Positions 1-12,534 of a DNA stretch of 64,000 bases are shown piece by piece. Position numbers and translations under genes: made by a program. The notes under the pieces are model-generated. The model was not told where the DNA came from and made no database searches. It saw only the letters and a list, made by a program, of their open reading frames with translations. This stretch comes from Alopecurus myosuroides. Its lineage: Eukaryota; Streptophyta; Magnoliopsida; Poales; Poaceae. The stretch spans positions 297,884,462 to 297,948,461 of the forward strand of contig CM054060.1 of the NCBI GenBank assembly GCA_028641055.1, written 5' to 3'. Position 1 is the first letter of the stretch. Every line of letters begins with the position of its first letter.

Positions 1-1
1 A

Positions 2-118
2 TCTCGGACATGTCACCAATAGTAACGCAATTGAGGTGAGGTAATGGAGGTTCAATATTACTCATTGCGTCATCGCTTCCGGTCATATGTTGGGATGCAC
101 CACTATCCACCGTCCATC
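2..118 (-). pseudogene. Copia protease start, truncated by window edge
   Basis: On the minus strand a short frame encodes WTVDSGASQHMTG. The D-S-G-A core followed by H-M-T-G is the catalytic start of Copia retropepsins. The domain runs off the left edge of the window. It is offset by one frame from gag, with the shift near 113-120, so the gag-pol polyprotein is interrupted here. Only about 39 residues are visible, so nothing can be said about the rest of pol. Confidence 0.75.
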
Positions 119-150
119 TACCCGACCCGGAAGCACTTTCCTACAAGAGA

Positions 151-2778
151 TCAATTTCTTGATTTAGGTACCCATCCTTCAATGGGTCCTGTTTTGTTAG
201 TAACAAGGGTATTAGTAACCCAAATAGTCCAACGATAATCGTCACCATAAGAAGTACCAACGTATTTAGCATAAACATGTCCATCTCTAGATTTCATAAG
301 GACATAAGATGGGTTATATTTTCTGGCGAAATCATTGTGAGTGATGCTCCCCCTAGAGGTATCACCACCCACAACGGCGTTGGTCTCCTTCTCCTTGGTC
401 ACTTCTCCCTCTTTCACAAATACAACATTTTGAGAGGAGGAAGTGACATTCTTGGATTTCTTCTTTGACTTGGCAACAAAGCCAAGTCCTTCTTTCCCTT
501 TCTTGGCTCCTTGAGAGCTTATGGCATCATTGAGAATTTTCTCTCTTCCTACAATGTTAGTAGTAGTGCAATAGGTAGGAATGATAACAATGCTATTAGA
601 TGAATATATAACTTTCTTATTAGATTGTTGAGCTAGAAGCTTATTTCGAGACTTGGTGAGTTTGTCATGAATTTCTTTAAGAGACATGAACTCCTTTTCT
701 AGTTTTTCATGATTCTCAACAAGTTCTTCATGAGGTATTCCTAGCTTCAACTCTTCTTCTTCAAATATCTTAAGTAAAGCAATAGATTTTTCATTATCTT
801 TCCTAAGTTTGGAAACACTAATAGCATAAGTCTCCTCTAGACTAGATAGTCTCTCTTCGAGAGAGGCCCTCATGGATCTCTCTTTTTCAAGAGCTTTTAC
901 AAGCTCGTCGTCATGATTCTCGTGGCGACCACCATGGCTCTCCAAAGTCATGATGATTTCCTCCTTCTCATCTATGAGAGAGTTAGCATCATCAAGTTGC
1001 CTCAAAAGGGCCTTTACCTTTTCTTTAGTTTCCCCTTCAAGACTACATAACCAAGAGCCTAGATTCTTGGCCTCTTCATCGTCAACAATGTTTTCAACAC
1101 AATCCAATAATGAGGGAGAACTAGTGGCAATAGACTTGGAGGTGGAAGATATTATCGCGGTGGCTTTTGCCATGAGACATGTAGGTCGGATCGATGCCTT
1201 CTCATTGGGGGATTCAAATAGAGAGACCGATGAAGAGGAAGTTGTAGCTATGGCGACGTGGGCAACACCTACGACTTCATCTTCTCCTTCATCTCCGGAG
1301 TAGTATGTTTCCAATGTGGGGCCTTCTTGAACATATAGAGCCCTTGGGACTCTCCTAGCAAGATTCTTGTTTTGTGGAGCTTTGTTCTTGTCCTTGCGAA
1401 CAAGCTTCCCTTCATTCTCTTCTCTTGGCTCGAACGGACACTCCTTGATGAAGTGGTTTGCACTTCCACAATTTAAGCATGTCCTTGGCCGCTCCCCTTT
1501 CTTCTTGTAGATCTTGTTTCTTGAAGGTCTAGGAGCACCGACCTTGTGAGCCTCCCATCTCTTCCAATAACCATGCATGGCAAGAGCGATGCACTTATGA
1601 GCACCCTTGTATGTGTCTTCATATTCCTCATCATACTCATCATCCTCATAATCCTCATCCACTTCTTCTTTCTTAGCAATCGCCTTAGATTTCAAGGCGA
1701 GGTTTGGAGACTTTCCAACTCCTCTTGAGCGAGCGAGAGTATCATCCGCGCTCTTGTGAGATAGGGATATGGCTATGAACTCACTAAGAACACCAATAGA
1801 GTTGAGGGAGTTGTAGTCGGATCTTGTTAGAATGCTAGTGGATAGGTTCTTCTTGAAAGGAGTTATGGCCTTGACAAACTTCCTCTTGATCCACTCATCG
1901 GAGATTTCCTCTTTTCCAAAGTCCCTTAATTGATTGCCAAGGGTGAAAAATCTTCTATATAGCTCCTCGGGACTTTCGTCTTCAGGCATAACAAAGTTCT
2001 CGGACTTGTCAATAGAAACATCATACTTGGATGATTGGATGCTAGCATTGCCTTGGAACAAGGTGTCAAGTTTATCCCAAGCCTCCTTCGCGGTCTTGAT
2101 ACCGCGGATGTGTTCAAGATGTTCTCTTGGGAGAGCCTTTTAGATAGTGACAAGAGCGGTCTTGTTGAGTTGAAATTCCACATCTTCTCTTGGAGTCAAG
2201 TTGCTTGCATAATGAGGGTGGAATCCATGGAGTATGCTTCTCCACAAAGCGGTGCAAGATCCAGAAATATGAGACTCCATATCGAACTTCCAAGATGAAA
2301 ATTCATTAGTGTTAAGCATGGGAGGAACTCCAACATTAAACATGTGTGGCATTGTGGCAATGGGATGGATAGAATCATAATTGGGAGGTGGTGGAACTTT
2401 AGAGTGAGACCCCGAACCGTTAGCCGATTGAGACTTGGAGCCTTTAGAGCTCCCATTGCTCTTAGACTTTTTATCGGCTTTTTCCTTGGCTTTCGCCTTG
2501 GCTAAAACAATGTTAGCTTCCATTTTGGCGATGTACGGAATGGACTCATCATCCGAAAGAACATCATCGGCGGTGAGAGGTGGTTCCTCGGACTCCTTGG
2601 TTTTCCCCATCATGGCCTCTAACATCTTCTTTATGCTAGAAACCTCTGAACCAACACTAGAGCTAACCTTGGACAATTCGGTTTGGATGGTTCCAACCGT
2701 TTCTTGTAGGTTAGATATAGTGTCGGCCATTTTGGCGATTTCCGCACTAGAACCGTCGGCCTCATTTTCATTGACCAT
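151..2778 (-). pseudogene. Copia gag with internal stop codon
   Basis: The frame starts with ATG at 2778. It has an N-terminal heptad-like segment, then a central UBN2/gag-type region containing ELYRRFFTLGNQLRDF, and a CX2CX4HX4C zinc knuckle (CLNCGSANHFIKEC, around 1441-1484). A long acidic coiled coil with ESHGG near its middle follows. A TAA at 2140-2142 interrupts the frame, but the same frame continues on both sides to a TGA at 151-153. Gag forms the virus-like particle and the zinc knuckle binds element RNA. The stops mean this copy cannot make full-length Gag. Confidence 0.85.
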
Positions 2779-2815
2779 TATACTCTTAGGCGGTTAAGCC
2801 CTTAGCAAGATCTGA

Positions 2816-2828
2816 GGCTCTGATACCA
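2816..2828 (-). promoter_or_regulatory. primer binding site, initiator tRNA-Met type
   Basis: The minus strand reads TGGTATCAGAGCC, the standard plant Copia primer site complementary to the 3' end of initiator methionine tRNA. It lies 8 bases from the inner end of the LTR (2837), where reverse transcription would begin. Confidence 0.9.
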
Positions 2829-2836
2829 ATTTAAAG

Positions 2837-4169
2837 TGCACTATGGTCAACTAGAGGGGGGGTGAATAGGTTGACTAACAAATTTTCTTTTCTTTTCCTT
2901 TTAGTAGGGCTAAGCAAGATAAGATAAAGTTCTCTAGATGTGCAACTAGGTGAGCAACCTATGTGGACAAGGTAAGATACGCAACGGAAGTACAACGAAA
3001 GGTAACAAGATAAACCACAAGTGTAAACAAGGAGACAAGGATATGATTCCCGTAGTTCCTTCTCAATGAGAAGTACGTCTATGTTGGAGAGGTGGGGAGC
3101 CACCTAGGCACTCCTCAATAGCACGGTTGTGCACACCTTATTCTCCTTGAGCTTCTCCGGTGAGGGAGATTCTCGTTTCCACTATGAGGTCGACTTGAAG
3201 GTGTTGACCAAACCTTTACACGAGATCGAGGTCACTCCACAAGATGGATGTAGGCTCTCAAGCAATCCAAAGCTTCTTACAACAAGGTGGAAGCTACAAG
3301 CACAAGATCTACTAAGGTTTCTAGGCCTCAAGTAGGATTCTAGATCTACTAGGATGTGGTGGATGGATTTGAAATTCCTTTGGTGGAATCACGGATCTAG
3401 GTCTCCTCTAGCTCTCCAAAAAGTATGGGAGTGTTTGGGTGGTTGGAGAGGGAGATCTAGGAGGTTGAAACTTTCATTAATGGCTAGGAGAGAGAGTGGG
3501 AAAAGCTTAGCATTTATGAGGTAGGGGAAGGGGTATTTAAAGCCCTTCCCCAATGTGGCCGTTGAGCAGTCCACGCAGCACCGGAGGCTCCGGTGGTTTT
3601 CATATGCGCGCAGTTGCGCAGCCCATTTTCCTTCACGCTGTATCCTGTAGGGCGGAGGCTCCGGTGGTTTTGGCGGAGGCTCCGCCCACCGAAGGTCCAC
3701 CAGAGGCTCCGCTGGGGCCTCCGCTCTTATCCACCCGAACGCCATTTTGGCGAAGGCTCCATCGGAGGCGCCACCGGAGGCTAGCCCCACAGTGGGGCAG
3801 TGGAGAGAGCGGAGGCTCCGGTGGTTTCACCGGAGGCTCCGCCCACCGGATGTGCACCGGAGGTTCCGCTCTGGCCTCCGCTCTTATCCATCCGAACGCC
3901 ATTTTGGCGGAGCCCACACCAGAGGCCCGCGCCTGGGCTGTGCTGGGAAAAAGACTGGGGCGGAGGTTCCGGTGGTTTCACCGGAGCCTCCGCTACATAC
4001 AAAAATAGCTTCCCAGCTTTGTTACTTCGAGCTATTTTCATTCAAAACAAATTTGTAACCCATAGAGATTGTATCTTTGATGAACCTGGGCATTTTCATA
4101 TATAACGAATAAACATTAGTCCAATAGGTATGTTGTCATTTAATTATCAAAACGGAAGATGATCTTTCA
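2837..4169 (-). repeat. Copia 5' LTR (minus orientation)
   Basis: The inner edge is TGCACTATGG at 2837, next to the primer site. The outer edge, near 4169, is placed where the sequence stops looking like this LTR and Athila LTR similarity starts soon after. The single LTR in the window cannot be compared with its partner. Between about 3580 and 3995 it holds a repeat of the inverted-type motif GGAGGCTCCGGTGG. The frames seen there are low-complexity by-products, not genes. Confidence 0.65.
3580..3995. repeat. palindromic GGAGGCTCC repeats inside LTR
   Basis: At least eight variants of GGAGGCTCCG, often extended to GGAGGCTCCGGTGGTTT, alternate with variants of the phrase CCGCTCTTATCCA. The core GGAGCCTCC/GGAGGCTCC is self-complementary, so LTR transcripts could fold extensively. 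The pattern is directly visible; a functional role is unknown. Confidence 0.75.
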
Positions 4170-4194
4170 GTTAGTAGCTGCTTTGGCAAAGTAG

Positions 4195-5014
4195 ATGCTA
4201 GTGACTCCAAGAGGGAGTATTTATGCTCGATAGTGGGTTCATGCCTCCTTTGCATATGTGCTTGAGTGACAGAAATGTGACGGATGGAGGATGTGTTGTT
4301 GCCATTAGGGAGAAAGCAACGATGTTTACATTGTTTGCATTACACACTTTTCTTAATGCGATTATCTGTTGCTTGCAACTTAATACCTAAGGATTGCTCG
4401 GATGACATTCTGAGGGTGGATTATTAGTCATAGATGCAATTGGATAATGGTCTATGAGTCTTGTTGTAATGTCCGCATGAATCACATAGTAATCATCATG
4501 TCATACATATGCACTACGTGCAGTCTTTATATCTGTCAATTGCCCAACTGTTATTTGTTTACCACAGATGCTATCTATATGTCTTGGGAGAGACACCTCT
4601 AGTGAACTATGGACCCCGGTCCTTTTTCCTCATACTGATAATACAATCACTGCAATCTTTGTTTTCATACTGCTGCTATTGAATTACTACTGCCATCACT
4701 GTTCTCTTTCATCTACTACAAACAAATATTATTTTCCACACGGTACGTTTAACCTCTTGTGTTCAACAAAACCGGTGAGATTGACAACCTCACTGCTTCG
4801 TTGGGGCAAAGTGATTTGATTGTGTTGTGTAGGTTCCACGTTGCTTCTAAACCGGTAGTGCGCCCTGCCACCTCAGCTGCAATAACCTTCAGAAGTTGCT
4901 TCTTTCTCCTACTGGTCGATTCAACCTTGGTGTCTTACTGAGGGAAAACTTGATGTTGTGCTCATCACACCTTCCTCTTGGGGTCTCCCAACGAGTGCAA
5001 GATCTGCACCATCA
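4195..5014 (+). repeat. Athila-type LTR, 3' portion
   Basis: From CTCCAAGAGGGAG to ACCATCA at 5014 this matches, piece by piece, the second half of the LTRs at 7102-8896 and 42248-43846. Shared phrases include GATAGTGGGTTCATGCC, GAGAGACACC and GGGGTCTCCCAACGAG. The first half of the LTR is absent. No primer site follows, so this is a 5'-truncated solo or 3' LTR. Confidence 0.75.
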
Positions 5015-6259
5015 ATGTGTATTGCCCTTTCTCACATCGAGAGTAGGCGCATACTTTGCCAGTACATCCAAAGCCGTGGAAGGACTTCTTTTTTTTTTGT
5101 TCTCCTACCCAGAAGCCCATATATCTTCCTCAAAACAACCACCATACCTACCTACCATGGCATTTCCATAGTTGTTTCGAGATTTGTTGCCGTACAACAT
5201 CCAACTACATTATTTTACTTGATGACGTGCCTCATTGTTATATTCAGTTTGATACATCAGAGTTATTTTATTATGAGCTATGAGTACTAAAAGTGTGATG
5301 ATTCATTGTAATATATAATGTTTCCCCTACCGATGATAATTTAAAGGAGTCCAAAGAGACCATAAAAAAAGAGTCCGAAGTGGCCACAAAATAAATATCC
5401 CAAAGATGACAAATGAGATAAATATACAAGAGCCATGGAGGCCACCATGTAAAAAAAGAGGGGCCATCATTATTATCCTTTATTCCACACTTATGCTTAT
5501 GTTTATCACTTATACTTTAGTTTGGAGACATTTTTCATATTATTAGTTGTATGATTATGTGGGGATCCTTACATTATAGAACTTGGCTTGTATATTCGAA
5601 CGATGAGACTCCTCAAAATTGCTCTAGGTCTTCGTGAGCAAGCAAGTTGGATGCACCCCCGCTAGTTCCATTGGAGAGCTTTCATACACTTATAGCTCTA
5701 TGTACATCGTTGTGTGGCAATCACACTACTCCTCGCATAGCTTCGATTATAAGACTTCCTATTCTCTAATGATCACTTTCAGTTGCGTGAGACTTTCTTT
5801 CATTAACCATCTAAACCCCCTATAATGTTCTCTTACCATAACATCCTGGTTCGAGGAACCAATGCTAACCGCTTACTCGTTTTAGTGCACAAACGACTAC
5901 ATGATTTTCTATGTGCATATTGTTATCACTTCACTTGATCCTAACAACGATTATTGTAAGTGTTTGATGCATTGGATGATTATATTATGCTGCTTGATGC
6001 TTAAATCATCTTGAATATGCTTTGCATGGTTAATTGTATTTTAGTATCGATTCATTGAAAGTTCTTACTTTATTATCCTAATGGTTTATACATTACTCAT
6101 TTGATGTCAACTATAAACCACAACTCTTATTCACTAGATCCTAGTTTACATGCTTTACAATATTATTTGATCAAGATTATGTTGGTAGAATGTCACTTAA
6201 AAAATTCGTTGTTATCACTTACCTACTCGAGGACGGGTAGGAGTTAAGCCCGTGGATGC
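5015..6259 (+). mobile_element. Athila-like internal 3' region, no genes
   Basis: AT-rich sequence without a credible reading frame. Its last 80 bases (CACTTACCTACTCGAGGA, then GAGTTAAGCCCGTGGATGC) parallel the sequence before the 3' LTRs at 12535 and 47551, which marks it as the 3' end of an internal region including the polypurine-tract area. The first 300 bases (5015-5300) are not assigned. Confidence 0.5.
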
Positions 6260-6515
6260 TGATACGTCCCAAACGTATCTATAATTTTTTATGCTCCATG
6301 CTTGTTTTCTTCATGTTCTTACATGTTCTCTAAGCTATTAACAAGATGCACAGACCTACTTTCCATTTTATGTTGTTTTTATGTTTCAAAAAAGTTCTGA
6401 AGAAAATATTCGCTAAAAGTCCTGAAAATTCACGGAGGTCATTTTTTACCCGGAACGAAGACATAATCCAAAGGAGAGCCGGAGGGGAGCCAGGGGGCAC
6501 CACGGGAGTGCTAGG
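6260..6515 (+). repeat. Athila LTR head fragment, forward
   Basis: Begins TGATACGTCCCAAACG, the LTR start seen also at 7102, 12535, 42248 and 47551, and runs through the TTTTTTACCCGGAACGAAG region. It stops abruptly after about 256 bases, where sequence in the opposite orientation begins. Confidence 0.75.
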
Positions 6516-6860
6516 CAGAACGGGTAGAAAACAAGCATGGAACATCAAAAATTATAGATATGTTTGCAACGTATCAACTATCTAACATATAAACCCTATC
6601 TTGGAGGTTCATACAATAACTTGGCCAAGGAAATCATACACCCCAAGAGCATTGCAAGACAAGGTTAAAACTCTCTAAATATATAAGTGAAGCATATCAA
6701 TATGACATGAAAAAATAATCATAATCTCATGGTTCATCGGATCCCAACAACCAAACACATAGCATTACATCAGATGGATCTCAGTCATGTAGGGTAGCTC
6801 ATCACACCGTGGTATTGAACATCAAGGGGGAGAGAGTACCAACTAGAGATCGATTATAGC
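6516..6860 (-). repeat. inverted Athila LTR fragments
   Basis: Reverse-complementing 6516-6576 gives the LTR head (TGATACGTTGCAAACAT onward). Reverse-complementing 6577 to about 6790 gives LTR interior, with GGATCCGATGAACCATGAG, TTGCAATGCTCTTGG and GGGTTTATATGTTAGATAG. Head and interior are joined in an order not found in an intact LTR, consistent with one element inserted into the LTR of another on the minus strand. The last part (6790-6860) resembles a related LTR only loosely. Confidence 0.6.
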
Positions 6861-7101
6861 AATGTTGAGATTCAAACTTTGATTCTAGAAAAAAATTCAG
6901 GCAATCTGAAGCACAATCCAGTTGCAGACATGAAGATGATGAGAAGCATAGAAGATGCACTTGAAGAGCTGGATATAGCAATACTCCTACACCAAACTAC
7001 ACAGTGGAAGATCTTGTGAAGATGGTGAGTACAAATAATCCATCAATTGAAGGAGGTAACATAGCAGCATATAGTTTTAAGGTAATTTACCGAGTGGTGG
7101 T
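6861..7101. other. unassigned stretch
   Basis: About 240 bases between the inverted LTR pieces and element A. No coding frame, repeat or terminal structure was recognised. Confidence 0.4.
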
Positions 7102-8896
7102 TGATACGTTGCAAATGTATCTATATTTTTTTATGCTCCATGCTTGTTTTCTACCCAATACCTTTTGTCTTCCACGTGTTTTATTCTGTTTTCCGGATGT
7201 TTTCACAGACTAACCTATTAACAAGATGCCCCAGGCCAGTTCCTGTTTTCTGTTGTTTTTCTATTTCAGAAAAGATCTTATGGAAATATTCTAGGAAAGG
7301 GCTGAAAACTCATAGAGATCATTTTTTACCCGGAATGAAGACGGAGTCCAAAGAAAAGCCGGAGGGGTGCCAAAGGGCTATCAGGAGGGTGCTAGGCGTG
7401 GCTCCTCCCTTGGTCGCGCCTGGTGGGCCCCTAGGGGACATGGCCACCGCCTCAAGTCGCCTCTTCGCCCATAAATTGCCCTTAACCCTAAAAAATATGG
7501 GGCCGAAGTTATTTTCCACGAAACATACAGAGAGGCATCGTCACCTCGAAAGTTCAATCTAGGTCTTCTCAAGTCCTGCTTCGTCACCTAATGATGGTCG
7601 TGGGTCACCATTAGGGTACTCTCTACCTTCTCTATTTCAACAAATTGAACTAAATTTTCTAAAATGATGATGGAATCACAAAATTAGTTCATTTTTTGTA
7701 CCTAGAGAAAATAGAGGGTACCCTAATGGTACCCAAAGTGCCATCACTATCGTCACCGGAGGCCTCTACATCGCCATGATCGCCCCCGGACATATGTGTG
7801 AGTAGTTCATCTCGGGACTACGGGTCCATAATAGTAGATAAATGGTTGTTCTCTCCCCTATGCCTCCATGTTTAGAGTCTCGTGAGCTTCCTCACATGAT
7901 CGAGATCATCGTTATGTAATTGTGCATGTTGTGTTTACCGGGATCCGATGAACCATGAGATTATGATTATTTTGTTCATGTCAATCTGAGATGCTTCACT
8001 TATACTTGTGGAGAGTTTTAATCTTGTCTTGCAATGCTCTCTGGTGTTTATAATTACCTTGTCCACGTAGTTTTTTTTCACCTCCAAGAGAGGGTTTATA
8101 TGCTAGATAGTGGGTTCATGCCTCCTTGTTGCCTGCGCTCGAGTGACAGAAACGTGCGAGGGGAGGATGTGTTGTTGCCACTAGGGAGAAAACAGCGGTG
8201 CTCTTGTCTACAGATGAGAACCACTACTTACATTATGTATTGTTCTTAATGCATTTGTCTGTTGCACACAAAACAATCACTTTGTTGCTGCAACTTAATA
8301 CCAAGGGATTTGCTGGATAGCTTTCTTGAGGTGGACTTTTAGATATGGATCCATGCTGGATAGCGGTCCATATGCCTTAACGTAACGCCTACAATGTTAG
8401 AATCCATCAACTTTATCTTTTCATAATAGTATTGTTATAATTCATGATTTTTCAATCGCACAATTGTAATTTGTTCACCGAGCATGTTTGTTTTCTTTGG
8501 AGAGATGCCGCTAGTGAACCTATAACCCTCGGTCCTATTTTCCTGATATTGCAACCTTATTTTAAGCACTTTTAATCATTGTTTCCTCGCTATTCTGTTC
8601 TTACTTTTATTACTCCACAATACTCTATACGTTTAATTCTCCCGTTTTTAGCACCGGAACATTGACAACCTTCCGGAAAGTTGGGGCAAGAGAGAGTTTG
8701 TGCTTGTGTGCAGGTTCCATGCTTGTTCAACATCGATAAATGACACCGTTGATACAAGTAACCTTCTTCAAGACTATGAAGTCCTACTGGTTCAATAAAC
8801 TTTGGTTCCATACTGGGGGGAGGGGGAATTTACACTAGACTACATCACACCTTCCGTTTGGGGTGTCCCAACGAGCGTGTGATCATGTTGGTATCA
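7102..8896 (+). repeat. element A 5' LTR
   Basis: Opens TGATACGTTGCAAATG and closes GTTGGTATCA just before the primer site. It is about 1.8 kb, longer than the element B LTR partly because of an inserted hairpin MITE at 7602-7734. Confidence 0.8.
7602..7734. mobile_element. hairpin MITE inside LTR of element A
   Basis: Starts GGGTCACCATTAGGGTAC and ends with the near inverse, TACCCTAATGGTACCC. This gives terminal inverted repeats of about 35 bp with small mismatches and AT-rich middle sequence. The corresponding position in the element B LTR lacks it. No clear target duplication was seen, so the superfamily is undetermined. Confidence 0.6.
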
Positions 8897-8907
8897 AGTA
8901 CTTTTTC

Positions 8908-8925
8908 TGGCGTCGTTGCCGAGAA
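8908..8925 (+). promoter_or_regulatory. element A primer binding site, degenerate
   Basis: TGGCGTCGTTGCCGAGAA differs at three positions from the intact site of element B (TGGCGCCGTTGCCGGGGA), which is the Athila-type site for tRNA-Asp. It lies 11 bases after the LTR end. Confidence 0.75.
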
Positions 8926-9080
8926 CTTCTAGCTTGCTGCAAGGGGAGTATCACACTTCCACTCTCTTTATTTTGTTTGTCTGTTGCTTAGTTTACTTTT
9001 TTTAGTCTTGTTTTCTCTTTATCAAAATCCCCCCCCCCAAAATAGTCTATAGTTTCTAGTATTTTATTTGTGTTGTTAGT

Positions 9081-9850
9081 ATGTCTAGCTCTACTCCTTT
9101 TGTTATGTCTCCCGAGGCTGAGGTCCTCACCTTCAAACAAAGAGATGGGGAAGGTTTAAAAGATGATTGGTATAGAATTAATGATGCTCAAAATAGATCC
9201 ACTAAAAACCAAGTCACCATTGTTCTTCTTATAAATTTTTATGCGAGTGTCACCAATTTGTATAGGTGGATACTTGACACTTCAATGAGTGGAAACTTTT
9301 TTGGAGCACACACTTTGGAATCTCTTAACGTTATTGAAATCTTAGTAGGAAATCCTCCTGTTGATGAGATTAAAATTGATATCATTATGGAACATGTGCT
9401 AAATAGGTGAGATTCTATTGAGGAGAATATAATTAATATTCAGAAACAAAATGAGCTAGACAAGAAATTAATTGAGCACATTTACAAACTAGATGGTGCT
9501 ATAAAGAGTATTTCCAAAAGTGTGAAAGTCTTGGAAAGTACAAAAGCTAATGAAAACCAGCCATCTAGAATAGACAAAATTGAAGAGGTGTAGAAACCGT
9601 AGGGTCTTCCTTGTCCTCTCTTAGAACTAAAAACATAGAAGCTATAGTGAAAAAGAAGCCTAAATTCATGTATGTCCCAAAGAATCCCCCACCAAAAATT
9701 AATTTATCTAAAGAAGGGGAAGTTTCTAAATCCGTAGAGGAGGAATCTAGTGTGAGCAAAGCTAAAAGTATTATTCTCGATTCACCTAGTGTTTTAAACA
9801 AAATTATTTCAGCGAATCCTCCTGGAAGAACTAGATACACTATTGAATAA
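9081..9850 (+). pseudogene. Athila gag remnant, element A
   Basis: An ATG at 9081 opens a 109-residue frame with a gag-like start (FKQRDGEGLKDDWYRI). It ends in a TGA at 9408. After a frame change a lysine- and proline-rich frame (KKKPKFMYVPKNPPPK) covers 9611-9850. The pieces resemble the N-terminal and linker parts of Gypsy gag proteins of wheat-type elements. There is no zinc knuckle. The product would be non-functional as Gag. Confidence 0.6.
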
Positions 9851-12534
9851 AAAAATTATGATCTTTATGATAGATATATTGACAATACTTGATTCGTTCT
9901 TCATGCCTAGCTAAAAGGCGTTAAAGAAAAGCGCCTGTGGGAGGCAACCCACTTTTGTTTTCCTTCGTTATCCTTTTGTTTTCTTCTGTTTTCTTTTGTT
10001 CCTTTTCTGTTTTGGAAGTTGTTGCCTCCCTAAAAACCTCTCCTTATCCTTTTTATTTCGTTTTTGTACCAATAGTAACCTCTAATGGAGAGGTAGTGCA
10101 ATTTGGCGAAGTTGCTGTTCTGAAACGGATTTTTGGGATGTCACCAAAAAAATTCATATCTCTCAGACAGAATGTCGGATTGCTTTGAAAAATAATAGAC
10201 ACATGACCCATGTTGTTATCTAACTTCCGTTAGTTTTCCACTTTTAGATTTGAGCAACAGAGGATTTTTTGAAAAAAATCATCTTTACTGACTGTTCTGT
10301 TTTGACAGATTTCTACCAATATTTGCATTTGTGTCTTAAGCTCTTTGTTTTGGTGTTCTTTTGAGAGACAGAGCCTAAAAATAAGTTGTGACGGTAAATA
10401 ATGTTTTAAATTGAGTGTGAGACTTTTCTTGAAACTGAACCAAGTGGATTTATTACTTTGATTACACTAACGTTGCTAATGAAGATTTGAGAAGTTTTAG
10501 GCGGAGGAAGTTTCAAGTGTAGGGAGAGAAGTATGATGTGATGAGATGAAGGATGGACAAAATCTCAGGATTTGGGATGCCAATGTAACCCCAAGGCATA
10601 TCCAAGAAGTACACGCATCAAAGCTTGGGGATGCCCAAGGCATCCCCTTCTTCATCAACAAAAATATCAGGTTTATTTCAAAACACTATATTTTTATTGC
10701 TTAATATGATATGTGTTATTCTTGGAGTGTCATTTTATTTTGATTTCAGTTTGTCTTGTTTTCTTTGCTGTAAACTTTTGGTTGGATCCTAGCACTTTTA
10801 TTTTGGGAGAGACACACTCTGTTTTCGTTGCCTAGAACACTCTAGTTTTCACTCTTATTGTTCTGTGAGTGTTTAGTTTTGCTAGTACTCAGTTTAGCTC
10901 TTGTTTTCACTCGAATTTTTTCAGATCTTGTTTTTTTTCTTAAGTTATATTTTATTAGTTGTTTTTTATTTCATGATTATTTTCTTTGAGATTTGTTCGA
11001 ATAAGTTGATTGGTGTTGGAGAAGAGTAAATTGTTTATGCTTATAGTGGTGCAATAGGAAGGTTGTTTTGACTGTGGCTTAGGCTTTAGCATGTCATGTT
11101 AGATGTTATTTTAATTGTGTGCTTAGTTATTTATGATGTATCATGACTAGTCTCAAATAACCGAGAGTGCTTAATGTGCCATTGAAATTAATCATGCGTT
11201 GTTTTCTCATATTGAAGCATGGTATTGTGGTATTTCTCCATTGAATGCTTTATCTGGACTGACTTGGCGCATACTCACACCATGTTATAACTAACAAACA
11301 AAGTCACCTCTAGCCTTGATGATCATTTAGTTTTTGACTTGTAGTATCACTTCATGCTTTGATTAATGATGTTTTGTCGCTATGCATGATTATGGCCGTT
11401 ATTGCTGTCTTAGTTGGTCGCTCCTAGTCTTTTGCTAGCCTTCACTTGCACCGAGTATGAGCTCTACTCGTGCATCCAACTCCCCAAAACTAAAGTTTTC
11501 CAAATGTGTCCACCATATCTACCAATATGTGGTATTTCACCACTACAAGTAAAATTATCGTGTGCTACCTTTTAAACCTTCAAAATTATTAACATGTTCT
11601 GTGTTCCTATTTTAGCACATAAGGAATTAGTTTAAAGTTCATTATGGTTTTTGTCAAGCAAAGTTTAGCTTTCTTATTTCACTCGATGAGTATGGAATTC
11701 GTGCTCATTTAAATTTGCAGAGAGCTAGTGCCAATTAATAAAATAAAAGAGCACTTCCCCATGGTTTGATGAAAGCTGGTGGGTACCTATGAACATGGCT
11801 AGCTCTGGTTTGTTAAAGAAAGGTGGGGGGAAGTGCTAACTAATAAAGCTAAAGGAAATCACTCTCAAAAGTCTAAACACTTTTCTCGACATGGATTATG
11901 ATAAGTATTTCATTACCATTTGTTGACATAGACATACACGTCTCTAAAAATTGTTTTCAATATCTCTGTTTTATCAAATAAAAAACTATAGGACATGGGT
12001 AATCCCTACTTCCCTTTGCGAAGGTCTTTCTTTTAATTTTATGCTAAGTATTTGTCTGCGTAGTTTATGTACCAGTTAAGAGAGCATAGTTTTAATTCTG
12101 AGTATAATGTGCATAGTCCCAAAATTTATTATTGATTGATTCATGATTGTGGTATTGCTTGCACTCAAATTATTTGTATCTAGTCACCATTTAAACTTTG
12201 AAGGTATCCTGGCATTTATGTTTTGCTACCACACGAAGGACTAGCTGGATACCACTTTATTATGTTTTTCTTTATGATTGAAACAAACGTATCGCTTTCA
12301 ATGTTTCATTTTTTATTTTCTTTTGTTTGTGTTACTTTTCATGCGCAACATGGTTGCTAAGTTTACATTAGTTGAGATAATATTTATCAATCCTTTGTTA
12401 AAGCACTTTGATCTCAGCTTGCAATGCTTTTACATAACGTTGATGAAGATTTGTGTTGGCTTCATGTCACCTCAAAAATTATTTTATTCCCACTTACCTA
12501 CTCGAGGAAAAGCATGAGTTAAGCTTGGGGATGC
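9851..12534 (+). other. element A internal non-coding region
   Basis: AT-rich with no credible frames. It parallels 44906-47550 of element B along its whole length, with shared phrases such as TTTGGGAGAGACACAC, TGATGATCATTTAGTTTTTG and CCATGGTTTGATGAAAGCTG. It ends with the polypurine-like AAGCTTGGGGATGC before the 3' LTR. Confidence 0.7.

Larger units (their letters stand above)
1..4169 (-). mobile_element. Copia LTR retrotransposon, right-hand part
   Basis: Reading on the minus strand from 4169 down to the window edge the order is LTR, tRNA primer site, gag with zinc knuckle, then the start of an aspartic protease. That is the order of a Ty1/Copia element whose integrase, reverse transcriptase and 3' LTR lie outside the window. 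The long gag and 1.3 kb LTR suggest the SIRE/Maximus lineage, which is inference. The right edge is approximate, because similarity to an Athila LTR starts near 4195. The element is defective: gag has two in-frame stops and the protease is in another frame. Confidence 0.85.

Noticed and set aside
3389..4105. Frames of 86-151 codons
   Set aside because: They fall within the repeated GGAGGCTCC part of a Copia LTR and change register with each repeat.
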